From contig OY829329.1 in the NCBI GenBank assembly GCA_963691655.1, positions 60,463,408 through 60,527,407 of the forward strand: a stretch of DNA of 64,000 nt. The letters run 5' to 3'. This DNA comes from Toxonevra muliebris (Eukaryota > Arthropoda > Insecta > Diptera > Pallopteridae). A program made the position numbers and the translations under genes. The notes under the pieces were generated by a model. The model searched no databases. It worked only from the letters and a program-made list of their open reading frames with translations, and was not told the origin of the DNA. Of this stretch, positions 1 to 11,825 are shown piece after piece (the stretch's first letter is position 1; every line of letters starts with the position of its first letter).

Positions 1-1139
1 TTATTATTAACGTTGTCGGTTTTGTTTATTTTCGTTTTTATTTTGTTTTTTGTGTTTTGCATTTGTGTTGTTGGCTTTTTGCTGTTTATTTCCCATAGCT
101 TTATACCTTTTGGTTTAGTCTTGAGTAGCAGCAGCAGCAGCAGAGAATACACTTTATCTGTGTATTGACCGGAAATGCGTTCATCTTTGACATTATTTCT
201 TGTTTTTTTTTTTTGGTTACTTTATAGCGCTTGGCTAGATTTGTGTATATGCTAGAGAGAGAAAAAGAGAAAGAGTTTGCTAGACACAGAGCAGCTGAGT
301 TGGTTCCATTGCTACTAAAACACCAGTTAATTTTATTTTACAGCATTTTAAGGCAATTTTTGTTACCGTTCATGGGTTTTTTATTATTGCTCTTTGTTGT
401 ATTTGTTAGTTAGGCAGATGTTTTGTTGTTGCTATTATTTTCGTTTTTTCTGCTGCTACTTTTGCTTCTACTTCTGTTATTGTCATATTTTGTGCACATT
501 TTGCAATATTGTTTATGATCATAAAAAATGGTCCTCAGGCACCTCTACTGGCTATTACTTTCTTGTTTCCTATATTATTGTTGCTTTTTACTCATATCAT
601 TTATTTGTATTCTCTCTGCTTTTACTTGAAAACTGCCAGTTTTGTTGTTCCTACTTGGTTTTTTGTTTTTTGTATTTTTTTTTAGGTCATAATCTAAACT
701 TACTGTGGTTGATAAAATTTAGTAAAGTATCAGAAGAAATAAATAAGAAAAATATGTCTGTGCCATATTTTTTATTGCAAATGGTTGGTAATAAAGTTGT
801 AAATAGATTTGCTTTATATTTTTCGATGAAGCTTAGTCTAGGCTGCAGTTGGCTAAACTAAAAAATTACTCTGTGCTTAGAGTGAAAAGTGCTTAGATTT
901 AAAACAGAAGCACTGATAATTTGGTAGTAAATTGTTTTTAGATAAAATAAAATTGTTTTATGAAAATGTCAAAAAATTAATGACTCATAAGAAAATAAAT
1001 GTTCGTGTAATTGTTTTATGTTTGTAGTAATTATGATGAAAAATTAAGGCTTCTCTTTAAAGAAAGCATATTCAGTTTGCTAAGAAATCTGTATGCTAGG
1101 GTCTAACCAATACGTAAGGATTAAGTTCAAATATATGAG
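1..1139. other. AT-rich spacer without a recognisable gene
   Basis: The stretch is rich in T runs and has a short (CAG)n microsatellite at about 126-143. Open frames here are low-complexity (F, Y, C and L rich) and match no family I know, so I call no gene. Confidence 0.6.
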
Positions 1140-2148
1140 ATGCTGAGAAGAAAAGTGGTATAACTTCTACGTTCAGAAAAAAGTGGAATAATTTTACTTA
1201 AGAGCAAAAGCAAAACGAAATATGTTCAGAGCAAAAGTGAAACGAAATATGTTCAGAACTAAAACGAAATAAAAAACTATGCTGTTCTTGCTCTGAAAGA
1301 ATTGTTATACCATTTTTGCTCTTACTTTTAAGGCGTTTCGTTTTCACTCTAAACCGTATTACTTATGCCATTCTTGCACTGACACTCTAAATTATTTCAC
1401 TTTTGCTCTTATATAAATTTTAGCCCGCTTTTCCTCTCAGCCTGTCATTTATCATTCGAAAATGATATAAAACCGAATCGTCCTCATTTGAGAGGCTGAG
1501 AGGAAAAATGGTATAACTTCTAACTTCAGAAAAAAGTGGAATAATTTTACTTAAGAGCAAAAGCAAAACGAAATATGTTCAGAGCAAAGTGAAACGAAAT
1601 ATGTTCAGAACTAAAACGAAATAAAAAACTATGCTGTTCTTGCTCTGAAAGAATTGTTATACCATTTTTGCTCTTACTTTTAAGGCGTTTCGTTTTCACT
1701 CTAAACCGTATTACTTATGCCATTCTTGCACTGACACTCTAAATTATTTCACTTTTGCTCTTATATGAATTTTAGCCCGCTTTTCCTCTCAGCCTGTCAT
1801 TTATCATTCGAAAATGATATAAAACCGAATCGTCCTCATTTGAGAGGCTGAGAGGAAAAATGGTATAACTTCTAACTTCAGAAAAAAGTGGAATAATTTT
1901 ACTTAAGAGCAAAAGCAAAACGAAATATGTTCAGAGCAAAAGTGAAACGAAATATGTTCAGAGCTAAAACGGAATAAAAAACTATGCTGTTATTGCTCTG
2001 AAAGAATTGTTATACCATTTTTGCTCTTACTTTTAAGGCATTTCGTTTTCACTCTAAACCGTATTACTTATGCCATTCTTGTACTGACACTCTAAATTAT
2101 TTCACTTTTGCTCTTATATAAATTTTAGCCCGCTTTTCCTCTCAGCCT
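1140..2148. repeat. Tandem array of three MITE-like inverted-repeat units
   Basis: Three units of 303-304 bp lie at 1140-1443, 1493-1795 and 1845-2148, separated by two near-identical 49-bp spacers (1444-1492 and 1796-1844). Units 2 and 3 begin with AGGCTGAGAGGAAAA and end with its exact reverse complement; unit 1 has a diverged left end (ATGCTGAGAAGAAAA). Inside, motifs such as AAGAGCAAAAG, TGGTATAAC and AAACGAAAT occur on both strands, so each unit can partly fold on itself. The spacer holds a small perfect hairpin (ATCATT CGAA AATGAT). The repeat period is about 352 bp. No coding capacity is seen. I infer a non-autonomous inverted-repeat element amplified in tandem; a satellite that happens to have palindromic ends is the alternative. 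Confidence 0.85.
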
Positions 2149-2164
2149 GTCATATGTATAGTTG

Positions 2165-2475
2165 CTTTCCTTACATGTTAGTATTTCACAGAGTTTATAA
2201 TAATGTTCTACGGTATTTGTAGAGGTGCTATATTAAATCCATGAAGGTATTCTGTAAAATTTGTGAAAGTTCTTTATAGTGTTCTGGTGGTCTGTTCCAC
2301 AGTGTTCGTATAGTAGTTCCATAGATGTTTGTGAAACTGTCCTATGAAGTTCACTAGAGTTTGCTGTGAAGTTCATGGAACCACTCATGATGTTTGTCGA
2401 ATGTTTCAAAAAGTTAGTGAGTGTTCATTCAATGAGGTTTGTGAAAGGTTTCTTTAGAGTTCGTTAGCTTTGGGT
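2165..2475. repeat. Degenerate minisatellite, GTTTGTGAAAGTTC-like
   Basis: Diverged short repeats built from words such as GTTTGTGAA, AGAGTTC and TGTTCAT recur irregularly through this stretch. The unit is roughly 20 bp, but the copies are too eroded to count by eye. Confidence 0.5.
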
Positions 2476-2529
2476 ATCTTTAAAGAAAGGTTTATCTCCA
2501 GAACTTCTACTACAGGTAAAACTAGGCTA

Positions 2530-2645
2530 TAAGCCTAATGATTAATGAAAACACAAAATTCATCGTTTGTGAGAAAAATTTATCAACGGATAAAATTCGT
2601 TCAATAAAAAAACACTCGTCTATATGTAAAATCCGTATATGGCCA
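2530..2645. repeat. Short outlying block of the GGACAAAATTCG minisatellite
   Basis: Words such as GATAAAATTCGTTC and GAGAAAAATTTATC resemble the larger block at 4.77-6.0 kb, so this is probably a detached piece of the same family. Confidence 0.4.
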
Positions 2646-4430
2646 ATTTTTTGGTCTTTAACGTTACAGTCGTACGCATATTTTTGCAAAAATATACCAT
2701 TAAACTAACATAGACATGAAAATAGGCCTTAAGGCCTACATTTCGTGCCAACAAAACTTTTTTTTTAACTTTTGTCGTTTCGAAGATATAACCAGTTTTA
2801 TGTGGTCTTTAACGTCAGATTTTTTGGAAGTGAGTTTCGAGTTAGCTCTACATTTTGAAAAAAATTAGCGAAAGTAACAATGAAAACTAAGGCACTATAT
2901 CGAATATGAAGGATCAAGTAAGCTACTGAAATCAAAATAATACCAAAACAATATTTCTCTTGCACTTCTAAGATCCAAAATGTCCGGTCTTTAACATTAC
3001 ACGAAAAAGTCTATAACGTTACATAGCGATTTTATTTTGAGAAACAAGAAAATATGATGCAATAAAAAACTAAAAACTGCTAGAAGGTGAAAAAAAATGT
3101 AGTTATTGAAAATTTCATCGTTCTGTTTGTTTTTCACTGGTTTCCAAAAACCAGTCTTGCAATATCACATTGTAGTGCTCTTAATCCTCCATCACTCGCG
3201 CGGGGTGTATTTTGCATCCCACTACTTATAACATTGTAAAGTATTTCGGGTTTTTTATCTGGGGAATTGAGGAAACTAAGTTTTTCTGAAAGCTTAGGTT
3301 GTATATAGAAAATTAATTTCTCAGTTTTTCCAGGTTGGCGATTTTAAGCGATTTTTTTCATTTTGAAGTTGCTGCTTTAGTCTATGGTCTCGTCGTAGTG
3401 GTATCATTTAAATGCAAATAATTTTACCATCAGTAGGTCTTTCTGGGGGTTTTTGGCTACGAGGAATCTGAATCTGTAATTTATTTTTACCAATAATGGC
3501 CACTAGGGTGCGCTTTGATGCAAAAAACATGAAAAATTCAATTCTTAATGTTTTTCGGGTAAGAAGGTCATAAAATCAGATTAAATGTACGTGATATTCA
3601 TTTTGTTTTTGTCCTTTTCATTAAGTTAGACAACCTTTTAAAACACATCATTGACGTACAACCCTTTCCAGATCGACTGATGAGATTTAAAAGCCTTATT
3701 TTTATCTAAAAAATCAGTATATTGGACTTGAATTAAATACAATAATCAGTACATTTTCCTGATATACTTTTGGTTATAAGCTCACTTTATAAACTCATTA
3801 AGGAAAGTCTGTTTCTTTCCTTCCTCTAAAAAGTGAACAATAAACTGAAAGTTCTTTCAGTGGAATCGAAAAAAAAATTTATATTTTTTCTACAGTTGGG
3901 AATTTAACTAACAAAACCTATATTTCTATCTAGTTTTCATTAAAGAATTCAAAATAGATAAAAATTTAATAAAAAAAACAAAAATGTTATTAAGTTTACA
4001 AAACTCAGTACTAAAATAATGCAAAATACAAAAATAGCAAGGTTCGCGTACTGATTTTAGAATTTTAAAATCAGTACTTTAAAAAAAATCCAAGAAAAAC
4101 AGTACATGTACTGACTAAATCAGTACGTCTGGTTACTCTATGCCCGGCTCAGAGTTTTCTGAGAAAAGTAAATTATGTTCTTATGCCGAATCACAAAGTA
4201 CATTTTTTTCAGCGAAATTGGTCTTTAACGTTACACAAGTTTGATGGCCAATACAGCGAGGAAATTAAATAATTAAAAAAAAATGCATTTGTATCCAGAA
4301 TCTAGGTCAAAAGTTCTCGAAAAAAAGTAGCTCGTTCCCAATTTTTATTTTGTTAGTCTTTAACGTTACATGAAATTTGCGGTTCATTTCAAAGACATCA
4401 CAATCATCAGAAAAAAATCAATTGAACTGT
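2646..4430. repeat. AT-rich stretch with recurring CTTTAACGTTAC and TCAGTAC words
   Basis: The word TCTTTAACGTTAC, or a one-base variant, recurs near 2654, 2803, 2990, 4219 and 4351. A second word, TCAGTAC or its complement GTACTGA, clusters at 3.7-4.13 kb. It forms a 12-bp-arm inverted repeat at 4048-4077 and the palindrome CAGTACATGTACTG at 4100-4113. No reading frame of note is present. This may be the eroded interior of one or more mobile elements. Confidence 0.45.
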
Positions 4431-4769
4431 ATTTTGATTTTTTTTTATTAGTTTAAGTCCTTTTCTACTACGCAAAGCTAATTGTACAATATGAAAAAAA
4501 CTAGAATAATATAGTTATTTTTACGTATTTGTTCCGATTTGAATATTGGCCAATTTCGATCAGGTGCGCGACACAAGAGAAAGAAACGTGCACAGTGAAG
4601 AGCGAAAGCATTTGTGTTTCCCGATTTTATTGTATATATATGAATGGAATTTAGTCGATGTAGTGCAAAATTCAAAGAATTTTTTTTTCGAGCGTTACTC
4701 CTACAGAAAAAATTGACCATATGGACAAAACTGTCTAAAGGCAAAAAACAGTCTATAATAAAAACTCGC
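4431..4769. other. AT-rich spacer
   Basis: No gene, RNA or clear repeat was recognised. The minus-strand open frame here shows no known domain. Confidence 0.5.
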
Positions 4770-6010
4770 TAATGTTCTTTACGGACAAAATTCGTTTATG
4801 GAAAAAATTCCTCCACCGACAAAATTTCTCTATGGACAAAATTTCTTGACGGAAAAAATTCGTTTGTGGACAAAATTTTTCTAGGGAATAATCGCCAAGG
4901 GACAAAATTCCTCTATGAGAAAAAGTTTTCTATGCACAAAGTTCACTCATAGAAAAAATTGCTTTGTGGGAAAAATTTGTCCATAGAAAAATTCTCAGTG
5001 GCCAAAATTCGTTTGTATTGTCTAATTTCCTTCATGGATAAAGTTTGTCTATCGAAAAAATGACCAAGAGAAAATATTCCTCATTAGAAAAATATTGCCT
5101 ATTCATTATAATACAATATATCCGAATAAGGATAAAATCCATCAGTGAAAAATTCAATGAATAAATCCGTTTGTGAACAAAATTCTCTGGAAGCAATATT
5201 CGCCTATGGACAAAATTCGTCTTTGTAAAAAGTTCGTCAATGAGCAACATTTTTGTACCGGAAAAATTCGTTAACCGATATAGTTTCTTTTGGGACAAAA
5301 TTCTTTTTTGGCCAAAATTCCTCTTGTTACAAATTCCTCTATTGGAAAATTCTGTTTTTAATCTGTGGAAAAAATTGACATTCAGATATGGATAAAATAT
5401 GGAAAGTAGCGACATTGAGATATGGATAAAATTTCCTTATGAAAAAAAATTCAATACTGACAAAAAAAATTCCTCTACATCATAAATTTTTTCTTGGAAA
5501 AAAATTCTCCTGTGAACAAAATTCCTCAATGGTCGAAATTCCTTCTTGGTAAAAATTCCCTTGTAGTAAAGTTCGCTTATGGACAAAAATCTTAAGCATG
5601 GACCAAATTTCTAAATTAAAAAGAATCCGTTTGGGACAAAACTCTTTTAAAACCGAATTTCTTCTACGGAGAAAATTTCTCTATGGAAAATGTGGACAAA
5701 ATTTGTCTGCAGACAAAATTCGGCTATGGACAAAGTCCTTGTATGGACAAATTTCGTCTATGGCAAAATTTCTCAATGAGAAAATTTTGATTATGGATAA
5801 AAATTCTCTGTAAAAAAAAATTAATCTAAAGACAAAAATCGTTTATGAATGTGATTCATTTATTTTGGAAAAATTCGGCTTTAGACAAATATTTCTTTGG
5901 ATAAAACTTCACCATAAGAGAAATTAGTCTGTGAGCAAAACTCAGATATGGACTAAGTTCGCCTCTGAATAACATTAGTCTGTGAGCAAAATTCAAAAGC
6001 TTATGTGCTC
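4770..6010. repeat. Degenerate minisatellite, about 20-bp unit TATGGACAAAATTCGTC
   Basis: Dozens of diverged copies of a unit near TCTATGGACAAAATTCGTC run through 1.2 kb, for example around 4800-4900, 5200-5300 and 5680-5760. Copies differ by substitutions and small indels, which points to an old array. The open frames inside it are artefacts of the repeat. Confidence 0.8.
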
Positions 6011-7964
6011 CAGACAAATAAATGTTTGTTTATAAAACTTTACTGTAGCTCGCAGCTATTTTGTCTGTAGAATTTGTGTTCAATTCAAATTAATTGTAGT
6101 TTTCACTTGACGGATATTTCTTTCCTTATACTAGCCATTGTTTGTTACTTGTAAAACCTAAAAAAAAAGGTTTAAATGCAGTGACTTTTGAAAATATTTC
6201 AATTACGTATAAAAATAAATACATAATATATTGAATTAATTGCTTTTCCATTAGCTCGATAGAGGCACAACTTGGCCGATTGATTGCCATTTATCTATAA
6301 AGCTACTGCAGGTAATTAAAAGGCCAATGCTAAAATATACCTCAGCTCAATTTAACTCACAAGGAAAGAGAAAAGAAGAAGGTGGAAAGTGGAAATGAAA
6401 ATCAAGTATAAGTACAACAATTTGTCAAATCGCCATAGCAATATTTTTCATTACCACCTTCTACTTTACTTAAACTCTTAGTTATTTCTCTCTCTTTATT
6501 CTACAGTTACTATTAGGAAGCTATAGATATTGCTGTTGTTGTTATTTCAATACATTTATTTTTGGCCACAACATATATTGAACTTTTAAAGTACTAGGTT
6601 CTTACATAGACGTGAATATGTATATATGGGGTAAGAAATAGAGAGAGAGATAGAGAAAGAGAAAGTAAGGCAGCATGAGTGTTACGGTACACAATAAGGA
6701 AGGTGTTTTATTTATAGGCGAATTAACGTAAATTGATTTACCGCAACAATTGTGGTAAAATTAATTGAAAAAGTTTATTTAATGAAAATTAAAAGATTAG
6801 TCATGGATATTTTAGATATTTTTTTTTTTTTTGTTTTTGTGGTGGATAGGAAATGCTGGTGGTGGTGACTATGGCTATGGGAATAAAGCAGAAGGTGGCG
6901 TTTGTATTGTGGATGATGATGGTGATGATGATGTTGTGGTAACGTAAAGAATTTTTTACTTTATATTCCACAGTTTTAGTTGCTTTTCTGTTTTATATAT
7001 TCTTTTGTTTTGTTTTTTATATTTGTATAGTTAACAGAAAAATATTTTCTTTATACATAGTTAGTAATAAGAGATATATGTACTAAATGCATTCTATGCT
7101 GCTATTTACTATTAAACATTTTTAAGTTATTGCAACATTCTTTGTGAAAACCACATGTACGTAGTAACAGTAAACCTTGAAAAAATGTTTATTGTTAAAT
7201 ATTTGTAGAATACACATACACATATGTATACATATGTAAACAGACGCACACTAGTGTGTGCATTTTTCAATCTTCTTTTATTCTATCCCAGTACAAAACT
7301 TGACAGGTCTTTCCAACTCATACCTGACTTTAGATCTGAAACCATTACAATATACAGCTGATGGCAGGCCTGAAATTAGAATTTTGATTTGATTTCTTTT
7401 ATTGAAATGCGAATTTTGTACTCAAAAAAGAGATAAAATTAGTTTGAAAGAAAGTTAAAGGTTAATTTGAAATATAAGTCACACCTGAATTCTGAATTCA
7501 GGAATTAAATTTGGAAATTATTCAAAAAAAGAATTCATGATTTATTTCTTTTACTCAACATTTTTTTTCTAATTCAACCCTAGAACCATAATGCACTTAA
7601 ATTTTATGTGTAGTTATTTTAAAAATTATAAATCTTGATCAAAATGAGACCAAATTTAGATCAAAATCTTGATTATGACTTTTCTGATGGATTTATATTG
7701 ATAAATGATCTATTTTGAGAAAGCAATTTGAAGGAAATTTTAATATCTTTTGATAAAAAATTTTGATGAAGCAATGTAGAGAGATGTATCAACTCTATTT
7801 TTTGAGTTATTTTTAATCGAAACAAAAACCCGAAATTAAATTAAGATAACAGTTGATTTGGATAGTACTTTAAACGAATTTTTAAAATATATATTCATAT
7901 CACTCTTAGCATCGATATCACTATTAATATCGGCCTAGAGGTGAGTTAAAAAAAGCAATGTTCA
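6011..7964. other. AT-rich spacer with microsatellites
   Basis: Holds a short (GA)n near 6640-6662, a GGTGGT and GATGATGGT tract near 6840-6940, and ordinary A/T runs. No gene recognised. Confidence 0.55.
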
Positions 7965-8660
7965 GACCGAACACGAATCGGACCGAAATTCAAGTCAAAA
8001 CTCAGACTAAAAACCCAAAATTCAGACCGAATCCGAAAACCAAAATCAGTTTTAAAATTCATTCCAAAATTCAAAAAAAAAATTTAGACCACAACTCAGA
8101 CCAATAGTTAGACAAAACTTTAGGCCAAAAGGACACCAAATACCGAACAAAAGTAACCCAAAATTTAGACCAAAAACCAGTGGGAATATTTGATAAATAT
8201 TTCCATCAAAAATTTTATCTTAAATTAAACAAAAACTAGACCAAAATTCCAAACGAATTCAGACCAAATTTTCAAAAACAAAATTCAGACCGATTTCGGA
8301 CCGAAATTCAGACCAAAATAGTATTAAAATGAAGCCAATTCAGACGAAAATATTGACCACAAGTCAAACTAAGAACTAGATTAAAACCGAGGCTAAAAAG
8401 ACGCCAAATACAAATGAAAAGCAAACCAAAATTTAGACCAGAAATCAGATCAAACGCTGGAAAGCAAATCAAAATTTAGACCAAACATGAATTAAAATTC
8501 AAACCAAATTCAGATTAAAATTCAAACTCAAACTCAAACAAAATTCTGACTTACAATCAAAACAGAATTCAGATCAAAAAGGGGCAAAAATGGAAAAGTT
8601 AAACCAATATGAGACTAAAATTCAGTACAAAATTCAATCCAAAAACTTGACCATTATCAA
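7965..8660. repeat. Degenerate minisatellite, unit near GACCAAAATTCA
   Basis: A diverged unit of roughly 11-22 bp, with cores such as GACCGAAATTCA and GACCAAAATTTA, recurs throughout. A block of the same word family is present in reverse-complement form at about 49.8-50.93 kb. Confidence 0.75.
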
Positions 8661-11304
8661 GCTTTCGTTGAAATTTTAGATTTAATGTAGTCTGAATGTA
8701 TTTAATAACCAGTTTCACTATAACGTGCATTCTATTGGCACGCCCAGCATGGCGGCTAATCACAATTGATTCAAATACCCGACCCCATTTTAATATTTAT
8801 ATTAAATTATTATTATTAAAATAAAATATAATATAAAATATAATTTTAAATCCTAAAGTTTTTCGTTTGTTGAAAGCATATGCTTTTCACTGCTGATGGC
8901 TTTTTTTCGGAAAAATCTAAATATGTTGGGTTCTGGGGGGATGGGGGCTTCAGCCCCTATATTCCTCCCCCTGGATACGCTACTAATCATGCGTACCAGA
9001 AAAGCGAAGAAAAGATGAACATGATATAACTCCTTAACAAAGTTAATATCTTATACATAATTCAGTCTTGAAGAGATACTAATTTTTCTACTGGTATACT
9101 TTGTTCTCTCCCACTCTCTAAAATATGGATTTGTCTCATTTTAGTATCTCTCATTTAAAGCTTAGCACGCTTATTTGTGCTTTTAATTTTGTAAATGTCT
9201 TAGAATTTTTTTCTTATTATAAGTATGAGTGAACTAGCGAATCTATACAAGAAAAAAAGGGGAAGACTCAGGCATTATAATCATTGCTTCTGCGTTAAAA
9301 TATCCCCTTCCCTAACCTGAGGATATTTAATGTTGCTCATACGCTGTGGTAACTCACATTAAGTAGAATATAATTGGAAAAGTTTTTTTTCTACTGAACA
9401 TTTTTTTGTTTTCTTTACAACGTTTATACTTTATCTTGTTTTTTGTTGTTGTGCTTTGATTTTTGAGTAAGAATGTTTCTAGTATAAGAATATTCCGTGT
9501 ACTATATGCAGTGGAACGAAATAACATCTGACAGTATGCGTAGCGCTTAAAAGTGAGTTTGTGATAACGGAGAGCATAAGTCCGCTCACCATAATCTTTA
9601 AGGAAAATATTATTTATGAGTTATTTTTTATCTTTTCTAATTCTATACTATTTTGCAACTTGCATTTTGAACTTTGGTAAACTACTACAATGAAGAGCAT
9701 ACGAGAAAAAGGGAATGAGAGAGTGAAAGAGAAATAAAAGGAATATATAAACATACAGAAAAACTGACAGTGCAAAGAAAATGATTATCATAATTTTTAT
9801 CATCACCATCAACATTGTTATTTTTAATGCCAGCATATGGAAAGTTTGTTACATTTATACTCGTCGTTATTAATCAAGATTATTACTAATATTATATTTT
9901 AAAACTGTGATTTTTAATTATTTTTTTTTTGGTTTATATATTTCGCTATACTTTTACTTTTCGCTATATTTCTAGTAAAAAATTGTATGGTTTTTGGGGA
10001 TGGGCAAGTTAGTGCTTTTTTACTGCTTCACTGTCTTTCATTCTTGCAAGTAGTATCGAAAATAATTTTGTGTTGTAAACTTTTTCACTGTTTAACTATT
10101 GCTGTGAATTTTCTGTGTATGCATGTGCATGCAAAGTTTGGATAACATTAAAAATTTTAAATTATCAGCTTAAAGTTCATAGTTAACAAAAAATGTTTGC
10201 TTCATTAAAAAGTTTTTAAGCGCATATTACAAATAATGGACAAAATATTTATGTGGGGGAAGTTCAGGAAGTGTAAAAATTTAAATAGTGAGATTCAAGA
10301 CTGCTAACAAAATTTCTAAAACTAATAAATGAATTTATAACATTTTTTTTTTATAACAAAAAAAAAAAAAAAAAAAATTTCTCATATCGGTAATAATATA
10401 AAAACAGGGGTTGAAAGCAATATTACTAACGTTCTGGATCTTCAATAATAAATCATACTGGTTCTAGAAATCAATTTCAATTAAACTACTCCAACTTTGT
10501 CCACTTTAAATGTTAAATTTAAACTAAATGGACTATGTCGCTTATAGCTTGAAAACCGCAAGTTGACCCAAGCTGATAGCATCGATCAGGAAGCAGTAAA
10601 AACTTTATATTATCTGTGCAGTATCTAATTAGTATTGGTAACAGGCAGTTTGACTGAAGTCATATGCAGTCGCTTAAAAAATTAAAAAGTTATATTCAGC
10701 ATGTTATATTAGGACTTGGAACTCACCAGCGTAGCACACTAAGAATCTTCGACTCTGATGTTATGTCAACACTGCTTTAGAATTTCGAATTATAGAACGG
10801 ATATACAGGGTCTGTAAGTTTTCATGAGCTCATACCTACCCAGAAAATTACATACAAATATTTTGGCCAAACAAAATTCGGTGTGCGGAATATTAAAAAA
10901 TTTCATGATACTTGAGATACCTACTTTGAGAGAAAGTGCACCAGATGGACTTGAGAAAAAAGTGGAGTGGAATCTTTTATGTCATATGGTAACACGTAAA
11001 TATGGCTTTTCCTGGGCTGCTGTAGATTGGGATCCCTAAGATTGTTGATAGTGAAAGAGATCAGCGAATACCTGGAGGCGATTCTTAGAAATTGAAATTC
11101 GTTTTAAGAATCTTATTAGAAGCAATATCCAGAGGCTAGCACATTTCGTTCAGACCCACTATTCTTCCTGGGAGCATTAGAAATTTATATATGAAGACAA
11201 CTAGCGGATTTAGAGATTTCGAATGGAATGGATGTTTAAAATTCTTCTATCCTTCAATCAAGTTCTTAATTCAGTGGAGAAAATCATAATAATGATTTGT
11301 CTAG
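8661..11304. other. AT-rich spacer; possible transposon end near 8930-8982
   Basis: A G/C-rich segment at 8930-8982 ends in CCCCCTGGATACGCTACT, whose complement resembles hAT-type termini, but I found no partner end. Poly-A lies near 10360-10377. No gene recognised. Confidence 0.5.
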
Positions 11305-11825
11305 GTGGAAGAAAGTCTCTCTCCCTTCGCCCTTTTTCATCTTTTTAATCATCTCTCCTTTGTCTTCACTTTATCTCATTACCATTTTTTTTACCTCAAT
11401 TCAATATCTGTTCCTTCTAACTTCCTATCTTTCCTCTCTTTCTCCTCCTGAGACCTCATTTTCTTCCCCTTTTTCCCGGCTCTACAAGGTTTCCGTTCTC
11501 TTCTTTACCATCTCTGTCCTTCCTATTTTCACCTTTTTCATCTTCTTTTTCTTTTGCTCCTTCCCATTCCTGAGATGAACTCTGCTGCATTCCTCTTTCA
11601 CCTCTCCTCTGCCCCTATTTTTTTATCAACTTTTTCTCCATTTTCTCATCACTTCCTTTTTTTTTTTGTTCTATCCTTAATTCACTTTTTAACTTAGTCT
11701 TTATCCATTCTCTTTCTCTCTCCTCTCTTCGCGTTTCCATCTTATCTTTTCCTTTTCTTCTCCCCCTCTTTCTTCGCCTCTTTTACATCTTCAACCCTTC
11801 CCTTAGAGTTTACTTTTTTCACTGC
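11305..11825. repeat. Pyrimidine-rich (C/T) tract
   Basis: About 520 bp in which the plus strand is very largely C and T (CTCTCTCCC, TTCCTCTC, CTTTTTC words). It is not a simple tandem repeat. The open frame across it is rich in S, F, P and L and is a composition artefact. Confidence 0.7.

Noticed and set aside
394..861. 155-codon open frame
   Set aside because: Low-complexity F/C/Y/L composition in T-rich DNA; no domain and no splice or start context to support a gene.
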